Assembly: GCA_023091735.1 (NCBI GenBank) | Contig: JALKBU010000282.1 | Coordinates: forward strand, 1 to 51,827 | DNA: 51,827 nt | Direction of reading: 5' to 3' | Origin: Trichomonas tenax | Taxonomy: Eukaryota; Parabasalia; Trichomonadida; Trichomonadidae | In this document: one piece after another, positions 27,676-37,018 of the stretch | How positions within the stretch are numbered: the first letter of the stretch is position 1 | How the letters are laid out: each line of letters begins with the position of its first letter | Notes under the pieces: model-generated | Databases searched by the model: none | Seen by the model: only the letters and a program-made list of their open reading frames with translations | Told to the model about the DNA's origin: nothing | Program-made: the position numbers and the translations under genes

Positions 27676-30600
27676 TCATTCTTGAGGAGGGCGAGCACCA
27701 GACGCCCTGCTTGATCTCCTTCTTGGCTTCTTTGAGCTCTCAGATTTTTCAACAATTGTGTACGAAGAAGAAGACGAGGAAGAGGATGATTTCTTGTCAC
27801 CGGACCATCTCGGAAGGACTCTCTTCCAGAAGTACCACATTCCCAACAAAGCAAGGATCACGACGCCTATGACAATGAGCACTACAGCCCAGAACGGGAA
27901 TTTGGTGTCTTTCTGGTGGATATTTCCATAAAACTTGAGATAGAAGTAAGTACTATAAGATTGATCATAGATCGGATACATCATTCCGTAGACAGTGTAG
28001 AGCGTATTGCTTGTTGCTGTGGCATTGTTTCCGCTTGCAGGCTTCGTCATGCAGCCCATCGATGCTCCATAAAATGTGTTTCCTTTACCTCCGAAACAGA
28101 CTCTAACTTTGGAGACTGTTTCAGGGAAATTCAACGATGGGAACTTGGAGATGTCTGCACTGCCTTGATATTGGTTCTCGAACATGAAATAGAAAGGCTT
28201 TCGAGGGGTTAAAGTGATATCGTTTCGCTTATCATAATCGATTTTCTCATAAGTGATTTGGCAATAACTTCCTGTCTTTGTTTTATCACAGTTGCATAAT
28301 CCATTCGAGCATTGGCCTCCATTACATCCTGCTATGCATGTTGGTGTTACTTCAGTCAAAGAGGCAGGGTTTGTTGTGTAGTCTGTTTGCGAGAATCCAC
28401 CTAAAACAGATAATGAGAATTTGACGTTAGGAAAATCATTCATATGAATTTTATCTTTGTTGAAGATTATATCAATGGTATATTCTCCATGTGGTGCATT
28501 TATTATGTGCACTTTTTCAACTGTTGATGTGAACTCATTATTGACATTATTTCCATGATAAATCTTTCCATTTGGACTGCGAACGATTAAGTCGAGGTCA
28601 GCACAAAGAATGTAATAGTTCTCAGTTCCATATGGATAATCAGTGTATGCCATTGTCACTGATAAATCCGCATCTACGGTGGTGACTAATTTATATTGTT
28701 TATGTGCACCATTATTGATTCCTACATTGTTTGAAAATCTAACACCGCGATTTCCGAATCCCAATCCTTGTGCGATTGATGGCATTCCGAATCCTTCATT
28801 GTAATTAGGAACTGGATTGTTTCCAATTGGATTGCAGCTATTTATAATTGCTGCACGAAGTAGTGATGATGGAATTGATGTGAATTTCTGGCTGTCTGTT
28901 GGAGAAAGACTTGGATACCATCCATCAGCGAAAAACTGCTCAATCAGAGCTAACGATCCTGAAATAGAGGGAGTAGCCATTGAAGAACCAGACATCAGAA
29001 TTAAGTTGTCAACAGTGCATGTGCCTACGTAATCATTTTCATGGTGCCCTGATGCTTTAGAGCTACGAGTGTCTGTCCCGGGAGCAACAATATCAGGCTT
29101 CAATGTTCCTATTTCTGTTGTTCCTTGTGATGATTTTACATTAGTAGTGAACGTATCATCAGCATCATCAGGCTTTAAGAAGATAGATGCGGTTGCCCAT
29201 GAGCTCGCATGCGTGAAATACTGTTCTGTGAGAACGACATAAGCGTGATCAACAGTCGTTCCTGAAGGAAGAGCTTGATTGCAAACCATCAATTTTCCTT
29301 CCTCAGGGGTGCAAGAAGAAGGATTTCCATTGCATATTTGAAGCGGATAGTTCGTGTATATTGGTGAATTGTCGTTAATAACTTTGCTGTATGATTGTAT
29401 CGGGAAGTTATCTGTTCCACTTTTAAGCAAAACAGTGTATTTTCCAGACTCAATATCTCGCGCTGTAATTGGACGATTGAGCCATGCAACGGAAAGCAAG
29501 TTCTTGCAGTCGAGAGGCGAATAAGCATTGTTTCTTCCTTCCAAGTTTCCGTTTGCAAAAACAGGAAGAACTTCTTGATTTGCGTAAGTCAATTGGTCAT
29601 AAATTTTTGTCGCAATCAAGTTCGGCTGATCATATGTCCATGAGTTTGATTGTATGCGGGACTTCAGACTCGCCATGTTTCCGAAGACATCGTCCAAATT
29701 TGGATTTCCAGATAAGTCATTCGCCGACTTCTTTAAGCCCATATCCACGAAGTATAGTTTTGCTTTTGAAGCGATTCCATTATAAGCTGCGATTCCAACA
29801 TTGCTTTCAATGGATTCACCGGCAATGATACCAGCGACATGTGTGCCGTGTCCTGACTCAGCATCAAAGAAATCGGAGATTGGATCTAATCGAACAACTT
29901 TTCTGTGATTTAGATTAACTTTGTTTACAATAGTTGTTAGGCCATACTGCGGGTCTCGAAAAAAACAATGAGTCATATCGATTCCTGTATCCATTGCCGT
30001 AATAATTCTTCCTCTTCCATTTATGTTTCGACTTTGAAGCTCCCTATGAGCCATAACTTGCCCATCCTGGACGTTCATGTTTATGTATCCGTCTTGAAGC
30101 AATCCTCCAATAAAACGATTATTTAATATTTTTTGCGGACTTCTTTCAACACGTAGAACCATCGGATCCTCCGAAAGCTCCTCGAAGGACGTGTTTTGCG
30201 CGATATAAATGTTATCATGGATTTGGAAAATGGAAGATTCATTCTTTTTCATTGGTAACCATCCATGTGTCGTTTCAACAATGAATTCAGTTTCTCCCAA
30301 AGCGGCTCTTTCAGTAATCTGGGCTTTTGGAATTTGATATAATTTAATGAACGTATTTTTACTTGCAATTTTGAACTGTGTTTCATTGAGGTATACCACA
30401 TACCATCCGTTGTCTATTCGATTCGATATGTTAAAACTTGTTCCAATGGATTTTTCGAAATTGAATTTTTCAAATAATGATAAGGAAATCAGGAATCTCA
30501 CGAAAAACCATCCAAATGAAACTTTTGGATCGAGCACGAGACTTCTTGAGTCATAAAACTTATTGTTGTAAGTCAAGGTTCTTGAACCAGCAAAAATCAT
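27676..30600 (-). CDS. Membrane-anchored subtilisin-like serine protease (family S8)
   Basis: 974 residues. The catalytic residues are visible: Asp204 in AMDTGID, His251 in GHGTHVAG, Asn350 in VFANGN and Ser540 in SGSSMATP. A prodomain of about 190 residues precedes them. Downstream come a beta-rich domain, an EGF-like Cys cluster (CNGGQCSNGLCNC) and a membrane span near 900-920. The cytoplasmic tail is short, with a Ser run and basic residues. This matches the trichomonad surface subtilisins, which may act on the cell surface or in shedding. The start is unusual: no signal peptide begins at Met1, and the hydrophobic FFVRFLISLSLF comes about 32 residues in without its own ATG. The gene is divergent from the kinase, 20 bp away. 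Confidence 0.92.
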   Translation of the reverse strand: MIFAGSRTLTYNNKFYDSRSLVLDPKVSFGWFFVRFLISLSLFEKFNFEKSIGTSFNISNRIDNGWYVVYLNETQFKIASKNTFIKLYQIPKAQITERAALGETEFIVETTHGWLPMKKNESSIFQIHDNIYIAQNTSFEELSEDPMVLRVERSPQKILNNRFIGGLLQDGYINMNVQDGQVMAHRELQSRNINGRGRIITAMDTGIDMTHCFFRDPQYGLTTIVNKVNLNHRKVVRLDPISDFFDAESGHGTHVAGIIAGESIESNVGIAAYNGIASKAKLYFVDMGLKKSANDLSGNPNLDDVFGNMASLKSRIQSNSWTYDQPNLIATKIYDQLTYANQEVLPVFANGNLEGRNNAYSPLDCKNLLSVAWLNRPITARDIESGKYTVLLKSGTDNFPIQSYSKVINDNSPIYTNYPLQICNGNPSSCTPEEGKLMVCNQALPSGTTVDHAYVVLTEQYFTHASSWATASIFLKPDDADDTFTTNVKSSQGTTEIGTLKPDIVAPGTDTRSSKASGHHENDYVGTCTVDNLILMSGSSMATPSISGSLALIEQFFADGWYPSLSPTDSQKFTSIPSSLLRAAIINSCNPIGNNPVPNYNEGFGMPSIAQGLGFGNRGVRFSNNVGINNGAHKQYKLVTTVDADLSVTMAYTDYPYGTENYYILCADLDLIVRSPNGKIYHGNNVNNEFTSTVEKVHIINAPHGEYTIDIIFNKDKIHMNDFPNVKFSLSVLGGFSQTDYTTNPASLTEVTPTCIAGCNGGQCSNGLCNCDKTKTGSYCQITYEKIDYDKRNDITLTPRKPFYFMFENQYQGSADISKFPSLNFPETVSKVRVCFGGKGNTFYGASMGCMTKPASGNNATATSNTLYTVYGMMYPIYDQSYSTYFYLKFYGNIHQKDTKFPFWAVVLIVIGVVILALLGMWYFWKRVLPRWSGDKKSSSSSSSSSYTIVEKSESSKKPRRRSSRASGARPPQE

Positions 30601-30620
30601 ATTTTTTACAAAATTTTAAA
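30601..30620. promoter_or_regulatory. 20-bp shared intergenic region of divergent genes
   Basis: The protease ATG (30600, minus) and kinase ATG (30621, plus) are 20 bp apart. The gap holds TTTACAAAATTTTAAA (30605-30620), a block also found upstream of copine. Core promoter elements of at least one gene must lie inside the other's coding region, unless one start is wrong. Confidence 0.5.
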
Positions 30621-33155
30621 ATGAGTAACTACAAGAAGCAGCTTGAAGATTTCATAGCTGCTTCGCCGCACCTGATAGTGCAGCTGTCGGACTTCGAGTT
30701 CGGCGATACTATCGGCAAAGGAGGCTTCGGAGAAGTCAAACGCGCGATCCAAAAAAACACAGGACTCGAATGCGCCATTAAAACTATATTCAACGAACGC
30801 CTCGAAGGCAACAAACTCAGGAGATACCTGGGAGAAGTCAAAACAATGTCGAATTGCAACAATATGTTTTTGGTCCCATTCGTTGGATTCACAGCAGAGC
30901 CTCCATACGCCATCATCACGGAGTACATGTCGAACGGGTCATTGGACCGCTTCGTGAGAAATCGCAATGGAATATCGTTATCTGGAACACAATTAACAGC
31001 AATCGCTATAGGCATCGCACACGGAATGATTCATTTGCATAAGATCGGAATCATACACAGAGACTTAAAGGCGGCCAACATTATGCTGGATTCGAGACTT
31101 TTCCCACGAATTGGTGATTTTGGAATTGCGCGTTTTGGAGAAACTGAAGGTGGAATGACGGCTAAGATTGGAACACCGAACTATATGGCCCCGGAGCTCA
31201 TTACTTCTCACGATTATAACGAAAAAGTTGATGTTTATTCATACGGAATGATTTTATATGAAATGACGCAAAATACAAGGCCGTTCAAAACACTTAAAAT
31301 GGACCGGATTTTCGATATTGTGCTGAAACAAGACAAAAGACCGCCATTTTACATAGATCTTCCGGAATCTCTAAAAGCGCTCATTGAAGCTTGCTGGGCG
31401 ACAAATCCAAACGATAGACCTTCGTTTGAGGAAATATACAATGCTTTCGTCGCAGGCGAAGTCTCCTTTGAACACACGAGAAGGGCAGAAATTGAAAAAT
31501 TCATACAAACAATCAACGCGGATGAAGAAATGCGCAAGAAATCATCGTCAGCTTCGAAATCTAAGTCACAACAAAATTCAAATCCGGTACAAATCGATTT
31601 TCAGAATTACGGTGCTGATACTGATTGGCATCCAAATGAAAACCATGTTTCGGTTGAAGAAGAGGAAGAATATTATTACTACGAAGAAGAAGACGATGAT
31701 GACGACGAATATTATTATGAAGTTCCAGAAAAATCAACGCCAGCGTCAATATTAACAGATCCAAAGAACCCTCAGTTCGTAAAAACCGTTGAGACGGAAG
31801 CACAAACAAACTCATCGAATTTCTTCAAATTTTATCGACCGCTGAGTTCTCATCTAAATCGCAAGATTCCACCTGCCTCGCTCAAAGCCATTCTCAAAGC
31901 ATTCTATTCAATCATGAAACGCGATAAAACAACAGTTCCATTATTTAATCAAGCGCAGTTCTTTGTAAATGTCCCTACAGACAACATGAATGTCATAAAT
32001 TTGGTCATTGATTGCTTCCAGTATCTCTTTTTGGACTATCCACGATTAATCGGTCAACCGCATCTTGCTTCAATCACAGAATTGTTAACGAGAGTTCCAG
32101 ATAAAATGCTCGTTTTGCACTCATATTACGTCAAATCGCTTCTCAGTCTACCAAATCCATGGCCTTTGCTTGATAATTTGCTCACGGTGCAAAAAATCAT
32201 GTTAAACAAGCATTGTGGATATCTTTACTTAGCATTATTCAGTTACTTGATCACTACGTATGACTTGTACGCGAAAGAAAGAGCTGTACACATCAGAACA
32301 ATTTTCTTATCGTATATTAACTCCAAAGTTCCAGAAAACGTCAAAGCTGCATACGATGGAATGTCAAAACTCTACAAAGATTACACAGGCATCGATTTCA
32401 CACGTCTTACACAACACCTTAAAGATGAAAAGATTTGGAAGTCAGCATTAAGTCTTTTAATCAGAATAGAAGATATTCCAGTCACCAGGGACATGGTCAA
32501 TACACTCATTTCACTTGTTGACAAGTCTCCAAAAGCATGGATTGCTTTGCTTCATATAGCATCTAGCCAAGAGGGCGAGGATCTCCTTGTTGCTGATACT
32601 GTATGGATGGATAAATCTCCAAAGCATCCAATGGACGTAATTAGGCTCTTCTTGGTCCTTTTCAAGAACAAATCGAACCGTAAGATATTATCTTCTGATT
32701 CTAGGTTCGTTGCGATGATGAAAAACGCAATTTTGAAGCGAGATAAGTCTACTCACACTGCTGCTGCGACTATAATAAGAAGATTACAATTAACTCAAGA
32801 TATGATATCCAAGTTCGAAAACTCTGGTTTCCTTAAGAGCTTCATAGAGTGTGCCGAAAAATCGAAGAATGCGAAGCTGATGAGAAATGTTTTGAATTTA
32901 TTTGATTATATGGCGAGAGCGGGCTATTCTCAGGATTATTTACTATTAATTCCGGTCCTGGTTCAGTTGCTGCAACAAAAAGACTATGTTTCAGCTGCAC
33001 TTACAGTTATTGTAACTTTGAGTTTTCACAAACAATGCACCCAAAAATTTGCAGAGCAGGACCTTATACAGTATTTCCAAGGCTTATCAAATTTTGAGGA
33101 ATATAGGCCACTTGCTAACTCATTTTTGGCAAATGTCAAGCAAAATGAATCATAA
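30621..33155 (+). CDS. Protein kinase with C-terminal ARM/HEAT-like region
   Basis: 844 residues from ATG 30621; the frame is open further upstream, but that part overlaps the divergent gene. The kinase domain (about 24-290) has GKGGFGEV, Lys54 in CAIK, HRDLKAANIML with Asp148, DFG at 167, and GTPNYMAPE. It is intact and most like TKL or mixed-lineage kinases. An acidic Tyr/Glu/Asp stretch follows at about 340-375 (EEEEYYYYEEEDDDDDEYYY), then about 450 residues of predicted helices suggesting an ARM/HEAT-like scaffold. Kinases of this layout are common in trichomonads; the substrate is unknown. The Tyr/Asp/Glu tract could be a phosphorylation or docking site (inference). Confidence 0.88.
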   Translation: MSNYKKQLEDFIAASPHLIVQLSDFEFGDTIGKGGFGEVKRAIQKNTGLECAIKTIFNERLEGNKLRRYLGEVKTMSNCNNMFLVPFVGFTAEPPYAIITEYMSNGSLDRFVRNRNGISLSGTQLTAIAIGIAHGMIHLHKIGIIHRDLKAANIMLDSRLFPRIGDFGIARFGETEGGMTAKIGTPNYMAPELITSHDYNEKVDVYSYGMILYEMTQNTRPFKTLKMDRIFDIVLKQDKRPPFYIDLPESLKALIEACWATNPNDRPSFEEIYNAFVAGEVSFEHTRRAEIEKFIQTINADEEMRKKSSSASKSKSQQNSNPVQIDFQNYGADTDWHPNENHVSVEEEEEYYYYEEEDDDDDEYYYEVPEKSTPASILTDPKNPQFVKTVETEAQTNSSNFFKFYRPLSSHLNRKIPPASLKAILKAFYSIMKRDKTTVPLFNQAQFFVNVPTDNMNVINLVIDCFQYLFLDYPRLIGQPHLASITELLTRVPDKMLVLHSYYVKSLLSLPNPWPLLDNLLTVQKIMLNKHCGYLYLALFSYLITTYDLYAKERAVHIRTIFLSYINSKVPENVKAAYDGMSKLYKDYTGIDFTRLTQHLKDEKIWKSALSLLIRIEDIPVTRDMVNTLISLVDKSPKAWIALLHIASSQEGEDLLVADTVWMDKSPKHPMDVIRLFLVLFKNKSNRKILSSDSRFVAMMKNAILKRDKSTHTAAATIIRRLQLTQDMISKFENSGFLKSFIECAEKSKNAKLMRNVLNLFDYMARAGYSQDYLLLIPVLVQLLQQKDYVSAALTVIVTLSFHKQCTQKFAEQDLIQYFQGLSNFEEYRPLANSFLANVKQNES

Positions 33156-34094
33156 TGATATGTTTTATATTTTTCTTGTTGTTTTAGTTTATATAATGTT
33201 TATTAAATAATATTTGTTATGCTGTAAACGATTTTTCACATTAAAACGTATTCAAACACATTTTGATCACATTAAATTTTGAAAATGCGGAGATATAATT
33301 TGTAAATTATTTCACAGCACATTAAGTTCTATATAATGAACACTTAAAAGTATTCGTTTGATAAGTTTTTAACAAAATGTTCAAATCCTTAATGTTGTAT
33401 CCTTGTCATAATTTTAAAACTCGGCCATGCAACCCTGCCATAGCGGCTTTTTATCCTGATTATCACCTGATCTGATTTTTCAAATAATGAAATTGAAATC
33501 GATTCTTGGCCGAATAAAAATTTTAAAGATAATGTCAGAAATCACGTTTACAACAAAATTATTGATGAAATGGTTTTAATTATTTTCACTTTCTGGTCAC
33601 TTTTTGCATTCGTAAACTGAAAATACAACAACCACTTTCTTTCGGAAATATATAATCCATGAGGTACATAAAAGGGAATTTTAGGGGAATTTCATAAATG
33701 TCAACGATATCGTGATTTTTTCACTATTGAAAAAACAGCATTGTTTTTCGTATCATAGATCAGTTTTTTCAGATATATATTCATTGGCAAATTGAATGTG
33801 TATTCAAATTGCGATACCGCACTAAAATATTAATACAAATCTATTGCATTACAGATTTTTAAATTTATTTTCATAACTTATCGTTTTTAATTATTTCAGT
33901 TCTCTTCTAGATGAGGGATATTTTAACAGCCTTTTGAAATTTTGTTTTTGCCACGGCAGGTAGCACCGGTTTTGCCACATCTGTCAGTCAAATGGAATAA
34001 TCACACTAGGAAAACACTATATCTTGTGGTACTTGTCAAATGACAAATACTTTTTTATTTAATTTGAGAACGATAACATTTTTGCCATTTAGGG
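33156..34094. other. Non-coding stretch between kinase and Myb gene
   Basis: No gene recognised. It has ACTTGTCAAATGACAAATAC (34031-34050), a TGTCA/TGACA pair about 57 bp upstream of the Myb start. Confidence 0.55.
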
Positions 34095-34667
34095 ATGAAA
34101 CCCAATGCTGCTTTTATGCCGGAACAAGTGAGAAGGAGGAAGAGAAACGCTTTCAAGCATAGGTTCACTGCAGAAGAGGACGAAAAATTAAGGCAGCTCG
34201 TTGAGCTCTATGGTGTTGACGATTGGCCTAAGATAGCATCAATGATGAACCAGAAAAACGAGAGGCAGGTGAGAGATAGATGGGTTTTATCGCTTGATCC
34301 AGCGATAAATCGTGAACCTTTCTCCGAATCAGAGGATGAACTTTTATTGAAATTATATGACTCTATTGGACCAAAGTGGGTCAACATGAAGAAGTTCTTC
34401 AACAGAAGAACTGATGTAGCACTTAAAACACGTTATCTTTCATTGCTAAGAAAGATTGAAAATGGAGGAAAATCCAGAAGAACATGCAAGAAGAAGATAG
34501 TTGAGGCTAAGCCACTCATTGAGATAGAAAATACACAATCCAAGCCTGAAACGAAAGAAAATGATGGAGAAAAACTATTTGAGGATTTATTCCATTTCAT
34601 CGATGAATTCTTCATCGGAAATATTCAACAGACGGCCGAGCTTGACTACACATTCTCAGATTTTTGA
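34095..34667 (+). CDS. Two-repeat Myb DNA-binding protein
   Basis: 190 residues. Two Myb repeats occupy about 22-115: RFTAEEDEKLRQLVELYGVDDWPKI with RQVRDRWV, then PFSESEDELLLKLYDSIGPKWV with DVALKTRYLSL. Spaced Trp or aromatic residues form the hydrophobic cores. In trichomonads such short R2R3-like proteins act as sequence-specific transcription factors. A basic stretch (RRTCKKKIV) after repeat 2 could be a nuclear signal. The C-terminus is acidic. A similar gene, now frameshifted, lies at 48110-48747. Confidence 0.9.
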   Translation: MKPNAAFMPEQVRRRKRNAFKHRFTAEEDEKLRQLVELYGVDDWPKIASMMNQKNERQVRDRWVLSLDPAINREPFSESEDELLLKLYDSIGPKWVNMKKFFNRRTDVALKTRYLSLLRKIENGGKSRRTCKKKIVEAKPLIEIENTQSKPETKENDGEKLFEDLFHFIDEFFIGNIQQTAELDYTFSDF

Positions 34668-34898
34668 AATATTTCGTGTATGATATTTATCCAATTATTT
34701 ACTAAAATATGCTATATATTTAATGACTTAAACATCTACTTGTTTTGGTCGTTAGAGATTTTAGCCAAAATATATATGAAATAAAAAAAATATTATATAA
34801 AACTAAACAAAGACTTTTTAACTATGTGTATTTGAATTACAGCTTAGAAGGCTAAGAAAATACTAGAAATTTTATAAAAGGAAAAACTTCAAAAATAA

Positions 34899-35741
34899 TT
34901 AAAGTTCTGGGATTTGCTCGTCAATGGAATCGTCGAGTTTCTCTTCGTCGCTCTGCTTCTTCTCCTTCTTGTCGTTCTCTATCAATGGGGCTGTTGAGTA
35001 GCCGAAGATGCACATTTGGAATGCGGTGATGATATCACAGCAGAATGGTCCAAGGGCACCGATGATCCATGGGCACTGCCTCCACATATATCTGGCTGAT
35101 GAGTCACGGATGAAAAGGGAAAGGAAATATGTGAGATTTCCTGAGATTGTGCATGCGAAGTAGAAAGGTGAGAGATTTGAAACAAATCTTCGCTTGAAGT
35201 TGAGATAAACCTGTGGAAGACGGGAAGCTGTGTAAATGCAGCCAGAGACCCAACCAAAAAGTGATCCAATAAGGGAGTCTCCGTGGTAAGGCTCCGAGTA
35301 GTCGATGGAAGCCGCGACAACGACTGCTGCAACAGCACCAAAAGCGCTAACGGTCATATTGTTATCATCTTCGTCAACTTTTTCCAAGTTTTTGTTGCTC
35401 TTTCCGTTCTTGCATCTGTAGTATATCCACTGAATGACGAGGGTGACGTCGAAAATGATATATATAATGTTTGTGATAATCTGTGTGGCCAAGCCTCCTG
35501 TGAGGATGTTTCCGGTCAAACCAGTGAAGTCACCGATGACCATGAAGATGAACAAGAACGGGGAAACACCGTCGACGTTCTTTGTCTTGCAGATAGTCAC
35601 AATCTCAGGAATCGAAGCAACAACCCAGATCATGTTCGACAACATACCGATGCCGAATGACCACTTGTCGCGCGAGGTGACTATGCAGTCCGCGAACAAA
35701 TTGTAGATCCAGTGGATGCCATTGCAAGTCTCTTCAGACAT
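34899..35741 (-). CDS. PQ-loop transporter, lysosomal amino-acid transporter-like
   Basis: 280 residues with about seven predicted membrane spans and two PQ-loop motifs: ASIPEIVTICKTKNVDGVSP near 42-61, with Glu in place of Gln, and ASRLPQVYLNFKRRFVSNLSP in the second half. This two-repeat layout, and a SerPro ending each motif, fit the PQLC2/Ypq1/LAAT1 family, which exports cationic amino acids from lysosomes or vacuoles. The C-terminal tail is acidic (DEEKLDDSIDEQIPEL). No plant-type or SWEET hallmark was noticed. Substrate is inference. Confidence 0.85.
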   Translation of the reverse strand: MSEETCNGIHWIYNLFADCIVTSRDKWSFGIGMLSNMIWVVASIPEIVTICKTKNVDGVSPFLFIFMVIGDFTGLTGNILTGGLATQIITNIIYIIFDVTLVIQWIYYRCKNGKSNKNLEKVDEDDNNMTVSAFGAVAAVVVAASIDYSEPYHGDSLIGSLFGWVSGCIYTASRLPQVYLNFKRRFVSNLSPFYFACTISGNLTYFLSLFIRDSSARYMWRQCPWIIGALGPFCCDIITAFQMCIFGYSTAPLIENDKKEKKQSDEEKLDDSIDEQIPEL

Positions 35742-37018
35742 GTTTTAATTCAATGGTCGAGTTTTTAACCTTGAAAGTTGTTAAAATCAACATTGCTTTT
35801 CTATCCCTGTGGAGTGTTTTGGAGTTTTTGCCAAAAAACGATGAAAAAGTGATTTCTGTGGATTTCTATGGGCGCGGCAGCTTTGGATTTCTCTTTGGTC
35901 GACTTTAATTTTTCTTTTTAATCTGTTTTGTTTTGTCTTTGCATATCTAATCCCGGTTTAGATAAGCATGATAATGGTCGGGCTCGTGGGTGGATCGGAT
36001 GAAAAATTTTGTGGTCTGTGGAAACGGCTTAGCAGAAGAAAAACTTTTTTATATGAATTTTTTGCTATTTTTATTAATAATAATTGCTATCCGAGATAAA
36101 AAGATAGGTAATAACATGGTTTAAATAAGCAGTTACATTTATTTTTAGATGTATATTCGTTTTGAATATAATGACCACCAATATTTACCATATTCATGGT
36201 TTTTAAGTATATTTCGATTTTGAAAATTAAAGAAAGGAGATTGAAGATCGGTCAACATTTATAAGCACTCATGAATAGCTATCTTTGGTTTTGTAAAGTG
36301 GGCGGATAGAAGATGCATTTGAGATTGATATTCACGCATGAAACAGAGAGCACAAAAATCGTCATTTAAATTGTCATGTAAAGTGAAATTTCGTTTGTAA
36401 AGCATTCAAAATAAAAACTCACTACAACAACTGAAGAATGATTCTGATGTATCCTTTCATTCCATCGCTTAATTCCTCGACACTACGCGTTCTCGTTTTT
36501 AAATATTTAATTTTATCAAATTTTGAATTTTGGCCCGTTGCTTCTTTGGAACCCAGCACGGTCTATTTCTTTCTGCCCCTATCTATGTGCATATGTGCAA
36601 CCAGGATTTCATTGATTTTTCCAAAATATTTTTTCAAAATTTCCAAAATATTATAAAATATTGACTCACAGATGATTTCAAGTGACTTCAATCGAAAATT
36701 CAAATAATCATTACTAATGAATTTTCTTGAATTAGCTTAATTAATTTTTCAATATCAATATTAAACTAAACTAGCTAGTTTTAGCCAAAATTTCAATTGC
36801 CTATCTCATTGCGTAATCATAGTTGTCGTATAATATATTGAGAAAGTTATCATTTTAATTCTTGAAAGATCGAATTCTCTTCAGTATATAAGAAAGATGG
36901 ATTTAGTAGGATTATATCTATTAGATGGTGTTCCTCATGAATGTTAATGTTTTGATAGATAACAATTTATTCGGGTAGATAATAAACAACGAAAAATAAA
37001 GCGACAAAAAAATAAGAG
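35742..37018. other. Non-coding stretch between PQ-loop and Sin3-like genes
   Basis: 1.28 kb, AT-rich, no protein recognised. A plus-strand frame at 36438-36656 is hydrophobic but has no family or signal and is probably chance. Confidence 0.55.

Noticed and set aside
36438..36656. Hydrophobic 72-codon frame upstream of the Sin3-like gene
   Set aside because: No family or signal pattern, no initiator-like site and typical of AT-rich chance frames.
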